Made by a program: the position numbers and the translations under genes. A DNA stretch of 49,966 bases, from NCBI GenBank assembly GCA_027486585.1, contig JAIXOU010000128.1, positions 1-49,966 of the forward strand, given 5' to 3'. Below, piece by piece: positions 17,589-29,200 of the stretch. The DNA comes from Verrucomicrobiaceae bacterium. GTDB taxonomy: Bacteria > Verrucomicrobiota > Verrucomicrobiia > Verrucomicrobiales > Verrucomicrobiaceae. Below the pieces are notes generated by a model. The model was given only the letters and a program-made list of their open reading frames with translations, was not told the DNA's origin and made no database searches. Position 1 is the first letter of the stretch. Each line of letters begins with the position of its first letter.

Positions 17589-20296
17589 ATCCTTCGACCT
17601 CCATTCAAACTGGCTCCCGAGTCTTTCATCCTGACCATCTCGAATATGGGTTTGGCATCGTGCGCCTTATTGACGACAATCTGCTTGATGAGCAGCGCAC
17701 TTTTCAGGTAGCCTTCGACTGGATTCCCGGCCTCACATCAATGCCTGAGTCCGTGATTCGTCTGGCACCGGCAATTCAATCCGGTGCGATAATTGAGCCG
17801 CAGGAGTGGGGTTCTGGCGAGGACTTCCAGCGCCGAATGGCAACTGCCTTGGCGATGGCGGAGAACAGCCGCACAGGAGTATTCATTCGTTCCTTTACCA
17901 CGCCACTTCCTCATCAGGCGTTTCTGTTGGAAAAGATCGTTGCGCATCGCCGCTTTGGGCATGTGATCGCAGATGATGTTGGCATGGGTAAAACCATTGA
18001 GGCAGGCTTGATCATTGCCACTTTGCGCCAGCATGATCCGCGTTCGCGGATTTTGGTTCTCTGCCCAGCTGGCGTGGTGCTCCAATGGCAGGATGAGATG
18101 AGCGAGCATTTTGGCCTTGAGTTCAGTGTTGCCGGCCGGGATTTCAAGGCTGACCACGTGCAGAGCTGGAAATCCCACAATCTTATTCTCGGCTCGTTGG
18201 ACACTCTGAAGCAGGATCGCCTTCGTGAGATGCTCAAACAGATTCCTGGTTTTGACCTTGTTGTATGTGATGAGGCTCATCGTCTCACTGCCAAGCGCGA
18301 ATTTTTCAGCAATGAACTGATAAGAACTCAAAATTACCGCTTTGTTGAATGGCTTGTTCAGGAACGAGTTGTTCAATGGGAGGAAAAAAGCGATGGAATG
18401 CCGCGATCACCCCGCCTGCTAATGTTAACAGCCACACCACATCAGGGCGATGACTTGCGCTTTGCATACTTGCTTCAACTCGCTCGCCCTGACCAAGTGG
18501 AAGCTGAAACTGCGGCAGTGCCAGGTGGAATGCTTTCGGATGCAAATGTTTTGGAGGAATGTATTACGCGCACTGCAAAGCGCCGTGCTGTGGATTGGGC
18601 GGGCAACTCAATTTTTAAGGGACATGAATCGCGGACGATAGACATCTCGATCACCGATGATGAACGGGAGGTCCTTGAGGCGCTAACCCGCTATGTCTTG
18701 GTCGAGATGCAGTTTGCTACGCAGGGACGCGGCGACCAATTGGTTCGGGCGCTGGCAATGCACACGTTCCAAAAAATTGCGGCTAGCAGTTGGGCTGCAT
18801 TAGAGTCTGCTTTGCAGAATCGCTTGTTGGGTTCAGACAACGCAGAGGACGAATTCGAGGAAAGCGCAACATTGGGCCAAGAGTTCGCCTTTTCTGGAGA
18901 TTCTCGTGAACAAGCCGCGCTCACGAATCTCCTCTCGCGCATTCGAGCACTGACGGTGAACAGTAAGTGGAATTCTTTTTCGGAATTGGTCACGCCAGGA
19001 AATGGATTCCGCGAGGAAGGAGATCGGATTCTTATTTTTACTCAATACCGTCGGACACAGGAATGGCTTGCGGAAAAGCTCACAAAGTTAGGTGAAAAAA
19101 TTGCTGTCATTCACGGTGGGCTCTCACTCGATGAGCGAAAGCGACAGCGTGCCTATTTTGAGTCCAGTGGAACCATGATGATCTCGACCGAGGCTGGCAG
19201 CGAAGGAGCCAATCTCCACCGCAAATGTCACCTAGAGATTAATTACGATCTTCCTTGGAATCCAATGCGACTGCTACAGCGCATTGGGCGGCTGGACCGC
19301 TATGGCCAAAAACACATCGTGCGTGTAGCTAATTTGCGTGCGCCTCTGAGTTGGGACAGCCAGATCTCGGCCAAAATCGCCGTGAAACTGGACGCCGTGC
19401 AAGCCAGCATGGGTCAGGTCGCGGATGAGGATTACCGAGCCATGATCTTGGGAGAGGTTCATGAAGCCATTAATGTTTCGCAAGTAATGCAGCAGGCCGA
19501 TTGGGGAAAGAATTCCCATGCCATTGACTCGGCTGTAGATGAGGCGGTACAGCGCCTCTTGTCTCGACGCTCAGCTTTGGATCAGTTGTTTCGTGAATCC
19601 ATGGGCATGCCAGAAGACTATGGCGGCCCAGCCCCAGCTCTGACCCCAGAGGATTTTCGGCAGGCGTTCACCTGGGCGGCGGCTGGCCAAGGAACTATGC
19701 TGCGCGAGACGCGCACCTCTGACAATCGCTTCCTCCGTGGCGTGTACCATTTCACTTTGCCGGAGGCGTTTAGAGGTGGCTTGCGTGCCAGTCGCGAATG
19801 CTACCTCGTGTTCGACAGGGAACGGTTCGCTGAAGTTAGGAACGAAACCTTGGGACGAGCGCGTGGTCAGGAAATCACGCCCAGTCTCGCAGGGTTTGGA
19901 GATTCAGTAACTGACTGGTTTTTTCGCTCCGGCCTTCAGGCAGGGCAGAGTCGTTCCATATTCACGCTGCGTCGTCCATTGGGGCATCAAGATCAGAGTG
20001 CTTGGTGGATAGCATTTGCTGCGAGATGGAAACAATCTGCTGGGTGGTCTGGCCCAGATACCATCTTGGCCTTCGCCCTTCAGCCAGATGGAACCGTGAT
20101 TAAGCAGATAACCACTACGGAAATATTTACGACTTTACGTGTGGTCGAAACCGCCGCGCCTGTGCGTGCTCATTTGCCATCAATGGAATACGCGCAGGGC
20201 GCCTGCCGAAGCGAGCTGCGTGCTGCGCTGCCGCAAGGCGTTGATACTCGCCATCTTGCCCTATTCCCACTCGCAATAGTTCAATGGACCGCGTAA
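17585..20296 (+). CDS. SNF2/RapA-like helicase with Tudor/CarD-like N-terminus
   Basis: It encodes about 903 residues. The ATG at 17585 overlaps the stop of the gene before it (ATGA) and is preferred to the ATG at 17561. Residues 5-60 (GSRVFHPDHLEYGFGIVRLI and ESVIRLAP) resemble the small beta barrels at the N-terminus of RapA and CarD. Superfamily 2 motifs are intact: Walker A DDVGMGKT (K136), Walker B DEAH at 229-232, LTATPHQGD, ILIFTQYRRTQEWLAE, and motif VI QRIGRLDRYGQ from 565. This makes an active ATP-driven DNA translocase likely. The C-terminal 300 residues are unassigned. RapA itself recycles RNA polymerase, but coupling to an Hsp90-like giant points away from that job. Confidence 0.9.
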   Translation: MNPSTSIQTGSRVFHPDHLEYGFGIVRLIDDNLLDEQRTFQVAFDWIPGLTSMPESVIRLAPAIQSGAIIEPQEWGSGEDFQRRMATALAMAENSRTGVFIRSFTTPLPHQAFLLEKIVAHRRFGHVIADDVGMGKTIEAGLIIATLRQHDPRSRILVLCPAGVVLQWQDEMSEHFGLEFSVAGRDFKADHVQSWKSHNLILGSLDTLKQDRLREMLKQIPGFDLVVCDEAHRLTAKREFFSNELIRTQNYRFVEWLVQERVVQWEEKSDGMPRSPRLLMLTATPHQGDDLRFAYLLQLARPDQVEAETAAVPGGMLSDANVLEECITRTAKRRAVDWAGNSIFKGHESRTIDISITDDEREVLEALTRYVLVEMQFATQGRGDQLVRALAMHTFQKIAASSWAALESALQNRLLGSDNAEDEFEESATLGQEFAFSGDSREQAALTNLLSRIRALTVNSKWNSFSELVTPGNGFREEGDRILIFTQYRRTQEWLAEKLTKLGEKIAVIHGGLSLDERKRQRAYFESSGTMMISTEAGSEGANLHRKCHLEINYDLPWNPMRLLQRIGRLDRYGQKHIVRVANLRAPLSWDSQISAKIAVKLDAVQASMGQVADEDYRAMILGEVHEAINVSQVMQQADWGKNSHAIDSAVDEAVQRLLSRRSALDQLFRESMGMPEDYGGPAPALTPEDFRQAFTWAAAGQGTMLRETRTSDNRFLRGVYHFTLPEAFRGGLRASRECYLVFDRERFAEVRNETLGRARGQEITPSLAGFGDSVTDWFFRSGLQAGQSRSIFTLRRPLGHQDQSAWWIAFAARWKQSAGWSGPDTILAFALQPDGTVIKQITTTEIFTTLRVVETAAPVRAHLPSMEYAQGACRSELRAALPQGVDTRHLALFPLAIVQWTA

Positions 20297-20391
20297 AGAA
20301 GGATGCTGATAGAAACTGTTGAAAGTCATATTGCCTCAGGCCTTGCAAGCCTCCATACTTTCTAACCCCCAACCCTAACCTATCTACATTC

Positions 20392-20787
20392 ATGTCCGAT
20401 ATCGCACTCGCCAAAGGTGAAAAATTTCTCGAAGACAACGCCAAGAAAGAAGGCGTGCAAGTGACCGCCAGCGGTCTGCAATACCTCGTTCTCACCGAAG
20501 GCACAGGTAAGAGCCCAAAGGCAACGGACACCGTCGAAGTGCACTATGAAGGCACTCTGATCAATGGCACGGTGTTTGACAGCTCTTATCAGCGGAAAGA
20601 GTCCATCGAGTTTCCCCTGAACCGCGTGATCGCTGGCTGGACAGAAGGCGTGCAGCTCATGAAAGAGGGCGCCAAGTTCCGCTTCTTCATCCCCTCCAAG
20701 CTTGCCTACGGTTCCCGTGGTGCAGGTCGCGACATCGGCCCGAACGAGGCGCTGATCTTCGTCGTAGAGCTGATCAAGGTGAAGTAA
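20392..20787 (+). CDS. FKBP-type peptidyl-prolyl cis-trans isomerase
   Basis: It encodes 131 residues. The enzyme speeds cis-trans isomerisation of Xaa-Pro bonds during protein folding. Residues from about 20 on form one complete FKBP domain: GLQYLVLTEGTGKSP, VEVHYEGTLINGTVFDSSY, VIAGWTEGVQLMKEGAKF, FIPSKLAYGSRGAG and ALIFVVELIKVK. The short N-terminal extension (ALAKGEKFLEDNAKKEGV) resembles the end of the dimerisation helix in FkpA/Mip proteins. No signal peptide is present, so it should act in the cytoplasm. It has its own strong terminator and starts 95 bp after the helicase gene. Confidence 0.95.
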   Translation: MSDIALAKGEKFLEDNAKKEGVQVTASGLQYLVLTEGTGKSPKATDTVEVHYEGTLINGTVFDSSYQRKESIEFPLNRVIAGWTEGVQLMKEGAKFRFFIPSKLAYGSRGAGRDIGPNEALIFVVELIKVK

Positions 20788-20810
20788 CCTCGTCTTCCAG
20801 AACTCGTCAA

Positions 20811-20847
20811 AACGCCCGCTGAGATTTTGATCTCAACGGGCGTTTTT
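20811..20847 (+). terminator. Rho-independent terminator after FKBP gene
   Basis: A stem of ACGCCCG/CGGGCGT extended by GAGAT/ATCTC closes on a TTTG loop and is followed by TTTTT. It lies 23 bp after the FKBP stop codon. It is the clearest terminator in this half of the window. Confidence 0.9.
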
Positions 20848-20932
20848 ATTCCGCAGGCTCAATATTCTCAAAGATTTCTTGTCAGAATTAGGCTGCTTTT
20901 GTCAAAGTGATCTGATCAACCGCCCACTACTG

Positions 20933-22894
20933 ATGAATCACCGCTCTCTTTCACTCACACACAGCGGTTATCTTTGGCTGGCTTGGATGCTGCTTTTTCA
21001 GGGTGGATGGGCTCTGGCTCAAGGCACTGCGCCACAAGGGCACAATTTTGGTGAGATCAATCAGCTGGCGCAGCTCGGTAGCTCAGTCAGCCTCGTAGCA
21101 AGTGTGACCAGTGATTCACCGATGACCTTGAGCTGGACCAAGGACGGACGGACCGTGCGTGATGCGGAGACGTTGACACTGACTTTGCCCGCCGTCACCA
21201 AGGAGAGCGCGGGTGCCTATCGACTGAAGGCTAAGAACGCGTTTGGATTTTGGGAGTCGCCACCTTTCTTGGTCGCCGTGTATGAAACAGGGATGGCAGA
21301 GGTCACGCTAGAGGCGGGGAAATCACTGCGTCTGGAGCCCCACGCCTGGGGGCCTGGACTGAAGTATTTTTGGCTCGGTAACGGTCTTGAAAGCACGCCT
21401 TCGCACCAACAGCCCATCTTTCAAATCGACCGAATGCCGCAGGGCATCCAAACCGCCGTCGTGTATCTGGTGATGGGAGAATCGGGTCCAGAAGCCTCGG
21501 GCTTCAGTTACCGCATTAAATCCGTGGGCAAGCCACGAGCCCCAACCGCAGAACGTGTCCGCTGGATGAGGCTTAACCAAGCTTATCTAGAACAGGGTTA
21601 CCTACCCAGCGATGAAATCCCCGTGACCTTCCATGCCAAAGGACTGCCGCCGGGCATCACGATCAATGCCACGACGGGCGACATCTCGGGCACACCCACT
21701 CAGGCGGGGGATTTCTTGGCTGAGCTGTGGACGTCTGATGGCTACGGCAGTAGCCCACGCATTCAGCAGATTTACTTTGTAGGCTCATCAAAGATCGACC
21801 TTTTCACGAGAACCTACAGTGGCACACTCTATCAACTGCCAGTTATCAATGGACAGAGTGGCTATTTAGGAGAGATGACCGTGACTCCCAACGGTGGTTT
21901 TTCCTGCAAGCTGACCTTTAAATCTCGTGTCATTCGGCTGAGTGGAAAATTCACTGGGGATGAATCTGCTTTTGTGGCTCGGGCAGAAAACGTCGTTCAA
22001 GGATTGAATCTCAAAATGACGCTGCGGCCCGCTGCTTCCATCTTATTTGAATGGACCGATCCTGATGGGGAAATCGAAACCACTTCTGCCATGTTAGATG
22101 TCGTTTATCGCCGCACAGGGGATGCGTATATCGACCCAGCAGGGCGTCACGTGGTGCTGCTGCAACCCGAAAAAAGTGGCGAGGTGATAGAGGCCGAAGA
22201 TGTGCTGCGCGGCACGGGCTTTGGCAGCCTGCAAGTCAACGCTAACTTCTCGACCAACTTCGTTGGCACCTTGCCAGATGGTCAAGGCATTACCTGCAGC
22301 AGCTATGTCACAACGAGCGGAACGGTTCCAACCTTCTTTATACCGCAATCTAGGCGGGATGTCTTGATCGGCGATATGAAGGTGCCGACGCGTTATGAAG
22401 GATTCTATCCGCAACCGGTGTGGTGGTATCGGGACGCCAATCCCAGAGATCCCATCGCCCCGGCTGGCTGGAGTCGCAGTCTGATCACCAGTATGACGCC
22501 ATACACACCCCCCAAGGCGGGTCAGCTTCTGCTGCCTTACATGGAGTCCAGATCTAACAACGCTTACCTCTCACTCTCCGCAGCAGGTCGTGATTTGGAA
22601 GATTCCACGGCTTTCGTCGATGCAGATTTCACGCTCTCTGCTGCTCATACGGCTCGGTTTGCGCGGCCTAATCCCAGCAATCTAAGGGTCAGCTTCTACG
22701 CGCCCACGGGCTTCTTCACGGGCCAAGTGACTCTGGATGATCCTCGCCGCACCGTTGGATTCCGTGGCATGATGTTTCCCAATAATGAAGTCCCCCATGG
22801 CGAAGGTTTCTTCCTAGCTCCGCCGCCCAAGGGAACTCTGCCCTCTGGGTTGGTCTCCGGCCAAGTTTGGATCGGCGCTACCTTTGATCTTTAA
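20933..22894 (+). CDS. Secreted protein with Ig-like and putative-Ig domains
   Basis: It encodes about 653 residues. The ATG at 20933 precedes a signal peptide ending WALAQG; the frame is open to 20879 but that extension is unlikely. After the leader come an Ig-like domain at about 30-115 (MTLSWTKDGRTVRDAETLTL), and a putative-Ig/cadherin-like domain near 215-285 (GLPPGITINATTGDISGTP). The last part, from about 300, has repeated beta motifs ending FFTGQVTLDD and LVSGQVWIG. The same final module occurs in the much larger gene downstream, so the two are paralogues over that region. Probably extracellular or cell-surface; no enzymatic motif seen. Confidence 0.8.
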   Translation: MNHRSLSLTHSGYLWLAWMLLFQGGWALAQGTAPQGHNFGEINQLAQLGSSVSLVASVTSDSPMTLSWTKDGRTVRDAETLTLTLPAVTKESAGAYRLKAKNAFGFWESPPFLVAVYETGMAEVTLEAGKSLRLEPHAWGPGLKYFWLGNGLESTPSHQQPIFQIDRMPQGIQTAVVYLVMGESGPEASGFSYRIKSVGKPRAPTAERVRWMRLNQAYLEQGYLPSDEIPVTFHAKGLPPGITINATTGDISGTPTQAGDFLAELWTSDGYGSSPRIQQIYFVGSSKIDLFTRTYSGTLYQLPVINGQSGYLGEMTVTPNGGFSCKLTFKSRVIRLSGKFTGDESAFVARAENVVQGLNLKMTLRPAASILFEWTDPDGEIETTSAMLDVVYRRTGDAYIDPAGRHVVLLQPEKSGEVIEAEDVLRGTGFGSLQVNANFSTNFVGTLPDGQGITCSSYVTTSGTVPTFFIPQSRRDVLIGDMKVPTRYEGFYPQPVWWYRDANPRDPIAPAGWSRSLITSMTPYTPPKAGQLLLPYMESRSNNAYLSLSAAGRDLEDSTAFVDADFTLSAAHTARFARPNPSNLRVSFYAPTGFFTGQVTLDDPRRTVGFRGMMFPNNEVPHGEGFFLAPPPKGTLPSGLVSGQVWIGATFDL

Positions 22895-23299
22895 TCTGGG
22901 TTCTTCATGAATTTCGTTGCGAGTAAGATGGAAAGGCTGTGGAGGCAAGGCGGGCGCAGGTATGAAGGGCTGCGTGCCTTGTTCAAGGTTCAAGGCCTTT
23001 CAACCTTAAAGCGCGAATGGCTGACCGCCGATTTGCATCCGTCATGGATTCCACAAGGCTTTGTCGCTTTTCGGGTAGTGCCACCCTAGACACAGCCGCA
23101 TCGAGTCAAAGAACCTTTGTGAAACTGGGCTCTGGTGCAACTCAACGATTTTCGATTGTCGTGTAACGTTCAATAAAGAGGCCTGTTTCAGAGAGGGGTA
23201 ACCCCGATTTAAGCTAAGCTGATTTAGTCGCCTAGGAGTATTGATTTTACTGTGCGTCTTTCGATGATATCTAAGCGGGTAAGCCTTTTACTCCTCTTT
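22895..23299. other. Intergenic region with a doubtful 60-codon frame
   Basis: The 405 bp between two secreted-protein genes contain an open frame at 22907-23089 whose product (RLWRQGGRRYEGLRALFKVQ and HPSWIPQGFVAFR) is rich in Arg and Trp. It has no clear ribosome site or family and could be a decayed or repeated element. The rest should hold the promoter of the giant gene; no strong site stands out. Confidence 0.35.
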
Positions 23300-26200
23300 A
23301 TGAAAACACGATTTATGGTCCCTTCGCTCCTTGGAAAAGCAGTTCCTTGTTTTTATCTGGCCTTATTTTCCATCAGCGGCGCATCAGCGCTGGCTCAGAT
23401 CGGGAAGGATTGGGTGGATCGTTCTACCGTTGGAGTTACGAATTTACGCTCGGCATTGGCTTTTTCTGGCAGTGTGTTTGTCGCTGCCAGTGAAGACTTT
23501 AGAAGTTCTGGCAATGTCGAAACTTCCACGAGCGGGGATGTTTGGACGGTCGTTTCGACAGGGCTCAGTGGCACCCCAAAAAGCATTGTCTGGAATGGTA
23601 GTCAGTTTTTAGCAGTGACTGACGGCCAATTAGCCACTTCTACGAATGCGAATGGTAGCGCCTGGGCTGTGACGGACCCGTTTCCGGCTGCCAGTATCAG
23701 GGGGCTCGCACGCTCTGGGAATAATGTGGTGGCTGTCGGCAGCTCTTTTAACGGAAGTGGCTTCAGCCCCGTGATTTATCTCTCCACCGATAGTGGCGTG
23801 ACTTGGACTCAGCAGACCTTACCTTCGACCTCGACGGCGAGTGGGCTGAATGCGGTGACTTACACAAGTTCTCAATGGGTGGCCGTCGGTGATTACGGCA
23901 CCCTCTACACCTCTCCAAATGGCACGACCTGGACCCGCCGCACGGTTGCAGCCATGGCAAACAATAGTTTTAACTCGGTGACTCAAAATAGCTCTCTCAT
24001 CGTGACTGCTGGTCTTGGATTCACTTCCTCAGGCTCTTTGTTCTCTGAAATCTGGACTTCGCCCAATGGCATCGCCTGGACAAGGCGGGCGGTTTCTGGT
24101 ATTTCCAGCGTCACAAGTGTTGTCTGGACGGGCAGTAATTTTGTGGCGGTGACCGACGGCGGATCAGCGCTCACTTCGCTGGATGGGATCACCTGGAAAA
24201 CTCAAGAAACAGGCTGCACAGACGCTTTGGGGTCGATGGTCTGGGATGGCACCCAAGTCCTCGCTGTGGGCTCCAGCGGTATCGTGCTCAGCAGTGACTT
24301 ACTGCCGACAGTGAGTGTAGGCACCGGAGATAGCAAGGTGCTGGAAAGTGATGGCATGGCTAAGGTGACGGTCTATCTTTCCAAACCTGCGACACAGGCG
24401 CTGAGCATTCCTCTCGTAGTCACAGGCACGGCGACTGAGGGGAGCGACTACACGGCTCCTGGACCTGTGTATTTTGGCGTCGGTGAGTCAGCCCAGATCG
24501 TGGAAATCGAGCTGATCAATGATAGTGTGGTGGAGGGCACCTTTGATGATGAAGAGCAGATGATCGTCACCCTAGGAGCGACGGCAGGTGTGTGGGTGAA
24601 AGCGCCAAAGGAACAAACCATCACGATTGTCGATGGAGATGGGCCTCCTCTGGTGAACTTCAGTGTGCGCACAGATCCAGGCAATATCGTGGCAGAGAGT
24701 GCCGGCACCATTTCTGTCGGGCTGGAATTATCTTGGCCGATCACGAGCGCTGTGACGATTCCGCTTACCATTACCGGATCTGCGACTTCGCCGAGTGATT
24801 ACACAGGCTTGCCGACATCAGTGACTTTTAATCCTGGGGAAACGTTGAAGGCCATCAGCATGACTATCGTAAATGACGAAGTCGAAGAAAGCAGCGATGA
24901 AGACATCTTGATTGAAATGGGGACGCTTTCTAGCTCAGTGCAAAGCGGCCTAGGAGACCGCGTCAAATATGCCGTCAACATCAACGACGATGATCCGGCT
25001 ACACAGATCGGCCGCCGCTGGGCACTAAACCAGCCCCGCCCGAGTAGCCCTGATCTTGGAGGAATGGCTATGACCTCTCAACAGAGTGTGGTCTTGGTGA
25101 ATGGCGGTGGCAAAGCACTCGTCTCTACGGATCAAGGGGCCACTTGGACAGAGAAGCAAACTGGCACTAACAAAAGGATGAGAGATGTGGCCTTTGGCAC
25201 TGGGATCTTCGTCGGCATTAGTGAGTCTGACGGCTCGATTATCCGCTCCACAGACAGTGGGGGCACGTGGATCAAGAGAGAGATCCCAGAGACCTTTTCA
25301 GCGAAATGGACCAACTTAGTTTATGCTGGGTCAGAGTTCTTGGCTCTTGGCGTGGATTATTCAGATCGTCCCGTGCTCTTAGCTTCTGCAGACGGCGTGC
25401 GCTGGGAAAAGAGATCTGTTCCCAATAGCACGAAGGGCACTCCCCGCGGCCTTGTGTCGATGGGTGGCACGAAATGGGCTGCCGTAGGCACTCACTTCAA
25501 TTATGACCCCAATTCGCAGACGTCAACGATAGCTCCTCTGATCTTGACCTCTGAGGATGGCAAGATTTGGACAGACCGTAGCAGTGCTTTATCCAATGTT
25601 GAGCTTACGGACGTCATTTGGACCGGCACGACGTTGGTGGCTTTTGAAGAGAGCGGTAAAAACGTCTATACCTCTACGGACGGAGTGGCCTGGACTCCCC
25701 GTGCTCTTGGTGCCGGCCTTGCGTTCACCGGGGTCTGGACGGGCAGTAAAATCGTTGCCATCGGCTCTGGGACTGTCTCTACTTGTACTTCGGCCGCAGG
25801 CTTTCCTTGGACACATCGAGCGGCGTCTCTTACCGGCAATTTAGACGAAATTCTTTGGACCGGCTCGACCTACATCGCCGCAGGATCCCACAGCATCTTT
25901 ACTTCTACCGATGGAATCAACTGGACTTCGCGCAGCGAGGGTTTTGACTCCTTTACCCGCATGAGCGCAGCGGTTTGGTCTGGCAGTCAATTTGTTGCTG
26001 TGGCCCAAGACTCTCCTTTTGCCTTCACCTCTCCTAATGGCACGACTTGGACAGAGCAAAAGCTACCCTTGAAACAGGGAGGGCTGCACAGTGTCGCCTG
26101 GTCTGGCAGTGTCTTTGCTGCTGTGGGACCACGGGGTGTGATCCTAACCTCCAACAATGGCACAAGCTGGAGCCCCAAGACGCAACCTGGTGGCACGCTC

Positions 26201-29200
26201 GATTTGAAGCAGGTCATCTGGGCTGGGAACCAGTTCGTGGCCGTCGGTGGTCAGAATCAGGAAGATTGGCTATCTGTCGGGCCTGCTGGTAGCATCGTGC
26301 TGACCTCTCCAGATGGCAATCGTTGGACGCGCCGGACCATCCGCACGATCACTCCCCTGGAAGGCATTGCTTGGAATGGTAGCTTGTTCGTGGCCGTAGG
26401 TAGAGATGGTCTTATCATGACCTCCTCAGACGCGGTGAGTTGGTCTGCGCCGGTTTCCACCTCTGCTAATGGCCCGAACCCCGCCCGAGAAAGAGATTTT
26501 TACGCGGTTGCTTGGTCCGGCTTTCAATGGGTAGCTGTGGGAGAGTTACGAGACATCTGGCGCTCGACTGATGCGATGGCTTGGAACACCGCTACGAATG
26601 TGCCTGAGTTACTTGACGGGAATTTTGACTCTCTAGCCTTGAATGACGTCCTTTGGACTGGTGACGAGTTTGTTTGTGCGAGTGGCGTGGGCACTGTCCT
26701 GCATTCTTTTGATGGCTTGGCTTGGAAAGAACGAGTGACAAAAACCACACTGCCACTCAATGGTCTTGCGCTTGGGAATACGCTGCTAGCGCTGGGTGAT
26801 CAGGGCACCATCCTCGCGAGCGGTAGCCTTGCTACAGCCTCGCCAGAGATCTCCTTTGACACTGGAAGCTCGACTCAGCCAGAAATCGACAAAACCGTCG
26901 CCAATGTGCTCGTTCGCCTGAGCAAAGCCGCCGCTACGACGGTCACTGTGCCGTTGAATACTAGCGGATCTGCTGGCATGACGCTGACTGGGCCCCTTGC
27001 TGACGTGACTTTGGCCACGCCCTTGCAAGTGGTCTTTAGGCCGGGTGAGCTGGCTAAATTTGTGCCGATCACTATTCGAGGAGACTTCCGTGCCGAAGGG
27101 CCAGAAACTCTCACTTTGTCATTTGGCACTCTGCCAAGCACCGTCACAGCGGCAATCACAGCCCCTCATGAAATGACCATTCAGGATAACGATGAAGCCC
27201 TGATCATTTCCAGCCAGCCAGCTGATCGTCTGCTGGCCGTGGGCAGCTCTTTGACCCTCAGCGTGGCTCTTTCCGCAGGCAGTGGGCCGGTAGCCTATCA
27301 ATGGACGAAGGACGGGAAAATCATCCCGAAAGCTACGAACCCCCTGTATGAAGTGAAATCTGTGCAGATCGCCGACGGTGGCAGCTACGCCTGCAATGTC
27401 ACTAACCCCGTTGGTTCTGTGCCATCCACTGCTGCGCGTGTCGGTGTTTATGAAGTGGCGACTCGTGCCGTTTATGTTGATGCGGCTAGAACACCTCTTG
27501 AAACGACCATCACTCAGGCGGCCTCCAGCAACTGTGCGGTCAATTGGTTTAAAGACGGATCATCCACTGCTGTTGCGCCGGGCAATGAGTTCATTTTCAG
27601 CAATAACAGCCGATCCCTCAAAATTTCCGCGCTCGGTGCCAATGCAGGCGAGTATGTTTGCAAAGTTGGACTGCCGTCTAGCAGCATCGTCGATACATTG
27701 TCTGGAGCCACCTGGAATGTTGGCACCGCCTCTGTTAAGCCAGAGCTACCCACCATCACCTTTGCCGAGGCCAATATTGGTGTTTCCTACCAATCAGCCA
27801 CTTTTTCAGCAGCAAATAGCACGAAAGTAACTTCCTGGGCTGCAACTGGATTACCATTAGGCCTGCGTCTGGTGGATCTAGGCAATCACCAATTTCAGAT
27901 CACAGGGCTAGCAAGCGTCGTCGGCACCAGACAAGTCACCATCACCGCCACTAATGGTAAAGGCAGCACCTCGGTGACAGTGCCACTCAAGGTAAACGCA
28001 TTGCCTGCGGGACTCATCGGCACAAGCATTGGCCTCATCGACCGCGAAGAGACGGTGAATAACTACTTCGGTGGCCGTATGCAGTTCAGTTTTGCCAGCA
28101 CAGGCGTGTTTTCCGGCAGCTACATCGCCGGTGGGACAACCCAAAGTTTCACCGGTCAAATCACCGCTGCGACGACTACAACAGCCACGGCTTCGGCCAC
28201 CTTCCTGAGTGGGATCAATACAGTGACAATCAGCCTAGACTATGACTCCTCCCGCTCTGGTGCCAGCGGCTTGGGTACCATCACCGCTAGCGTGCCATCC
28301 CCCAGTGGTGCTGTGCCATCAACCGCCAGCTTCAAAACATGGACCAGACACCTCACTCCAGCACCCTATGCAGGCAGATACCACTTTGCCATCATGCAGC
28401 CATCTGTGACTGCCGGAGATCAGAGCCTGCCCCAAGGTGCAGGTTATGGCATTGCCACCGTCACTCCAGCAGGCGTCACTACCTTCGCGGGTAAGTTGGG
28501 TGACGGCAGTGCCCTGACTGGAAGCAGCGTCATCAACACTGATGGCACCACCATTGCTTACAGCGTCATCAACAAAGATCGCGGCTCATTCATGGCCATT
28601 CCGAAGATCACCCTCGGCGGCACAGCGCCCAGCTATGCAAACTCAACTGTCGAAGACTTCACGGATGCCTCCTGGGGTAGGCTTCCGAGCCTCACCTCCA
28701 CACGTGAATACACCGACGGCTGGTTCCCGAGCGCGCTGGAAATCAGCGGTGGAAAATACATCGCGCCAGCAAGTGGCCAAATCGTTATGGATCTCGAGGA
28801 TGTCTCCAATACAGGCAACGCGGAAATCTCCTTTAGCCAAGCTGGAATCGATAACAACTCCGCTGTTGGCTCAGTCTTCGAGATCGAGGCCAATGGATCA
28901 GCATATGCCTACAACTCTTTTCAATATCCTTCGGACTATTTCACCAAACTGAAGATCACTCCTGCTACGGGTCTATTCAGTGGCACTTTAGATCTATCTG
29001 ACTCCGTCAATGAAATCCCCATCAAGCGCAGCCCCATCGCCTATGATGGCCTGATCATACCCAGCTTCAAAAGCGACTCCATAGCCACAGGAGATTATCA
29101 AGGCGTCGGTCAATTTAAGCTGCCGCAGCTGCCTGATGCTAACACCTCTCCGATGCCGTCAGCAGCTAGCACGCCCATCCTCACGGGTCGGGTAAAACTG

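Noticed and set aside
11844..20296. DISARM system
   Set aside because: A SNF2 helicase is present, but there is no methyltransferase, no DrmA/DrmB-type helicase or DUF1998 protein and no PLD nuclease.
17585..20296. Housekeeping RapA
   Set aside because: The fold and N-terminal barrel are similar, but the gene is coupled by ATGA to the Hsp90-like giant, and the C-terminal part is not clearly RapA-like. Kept as an alternative.
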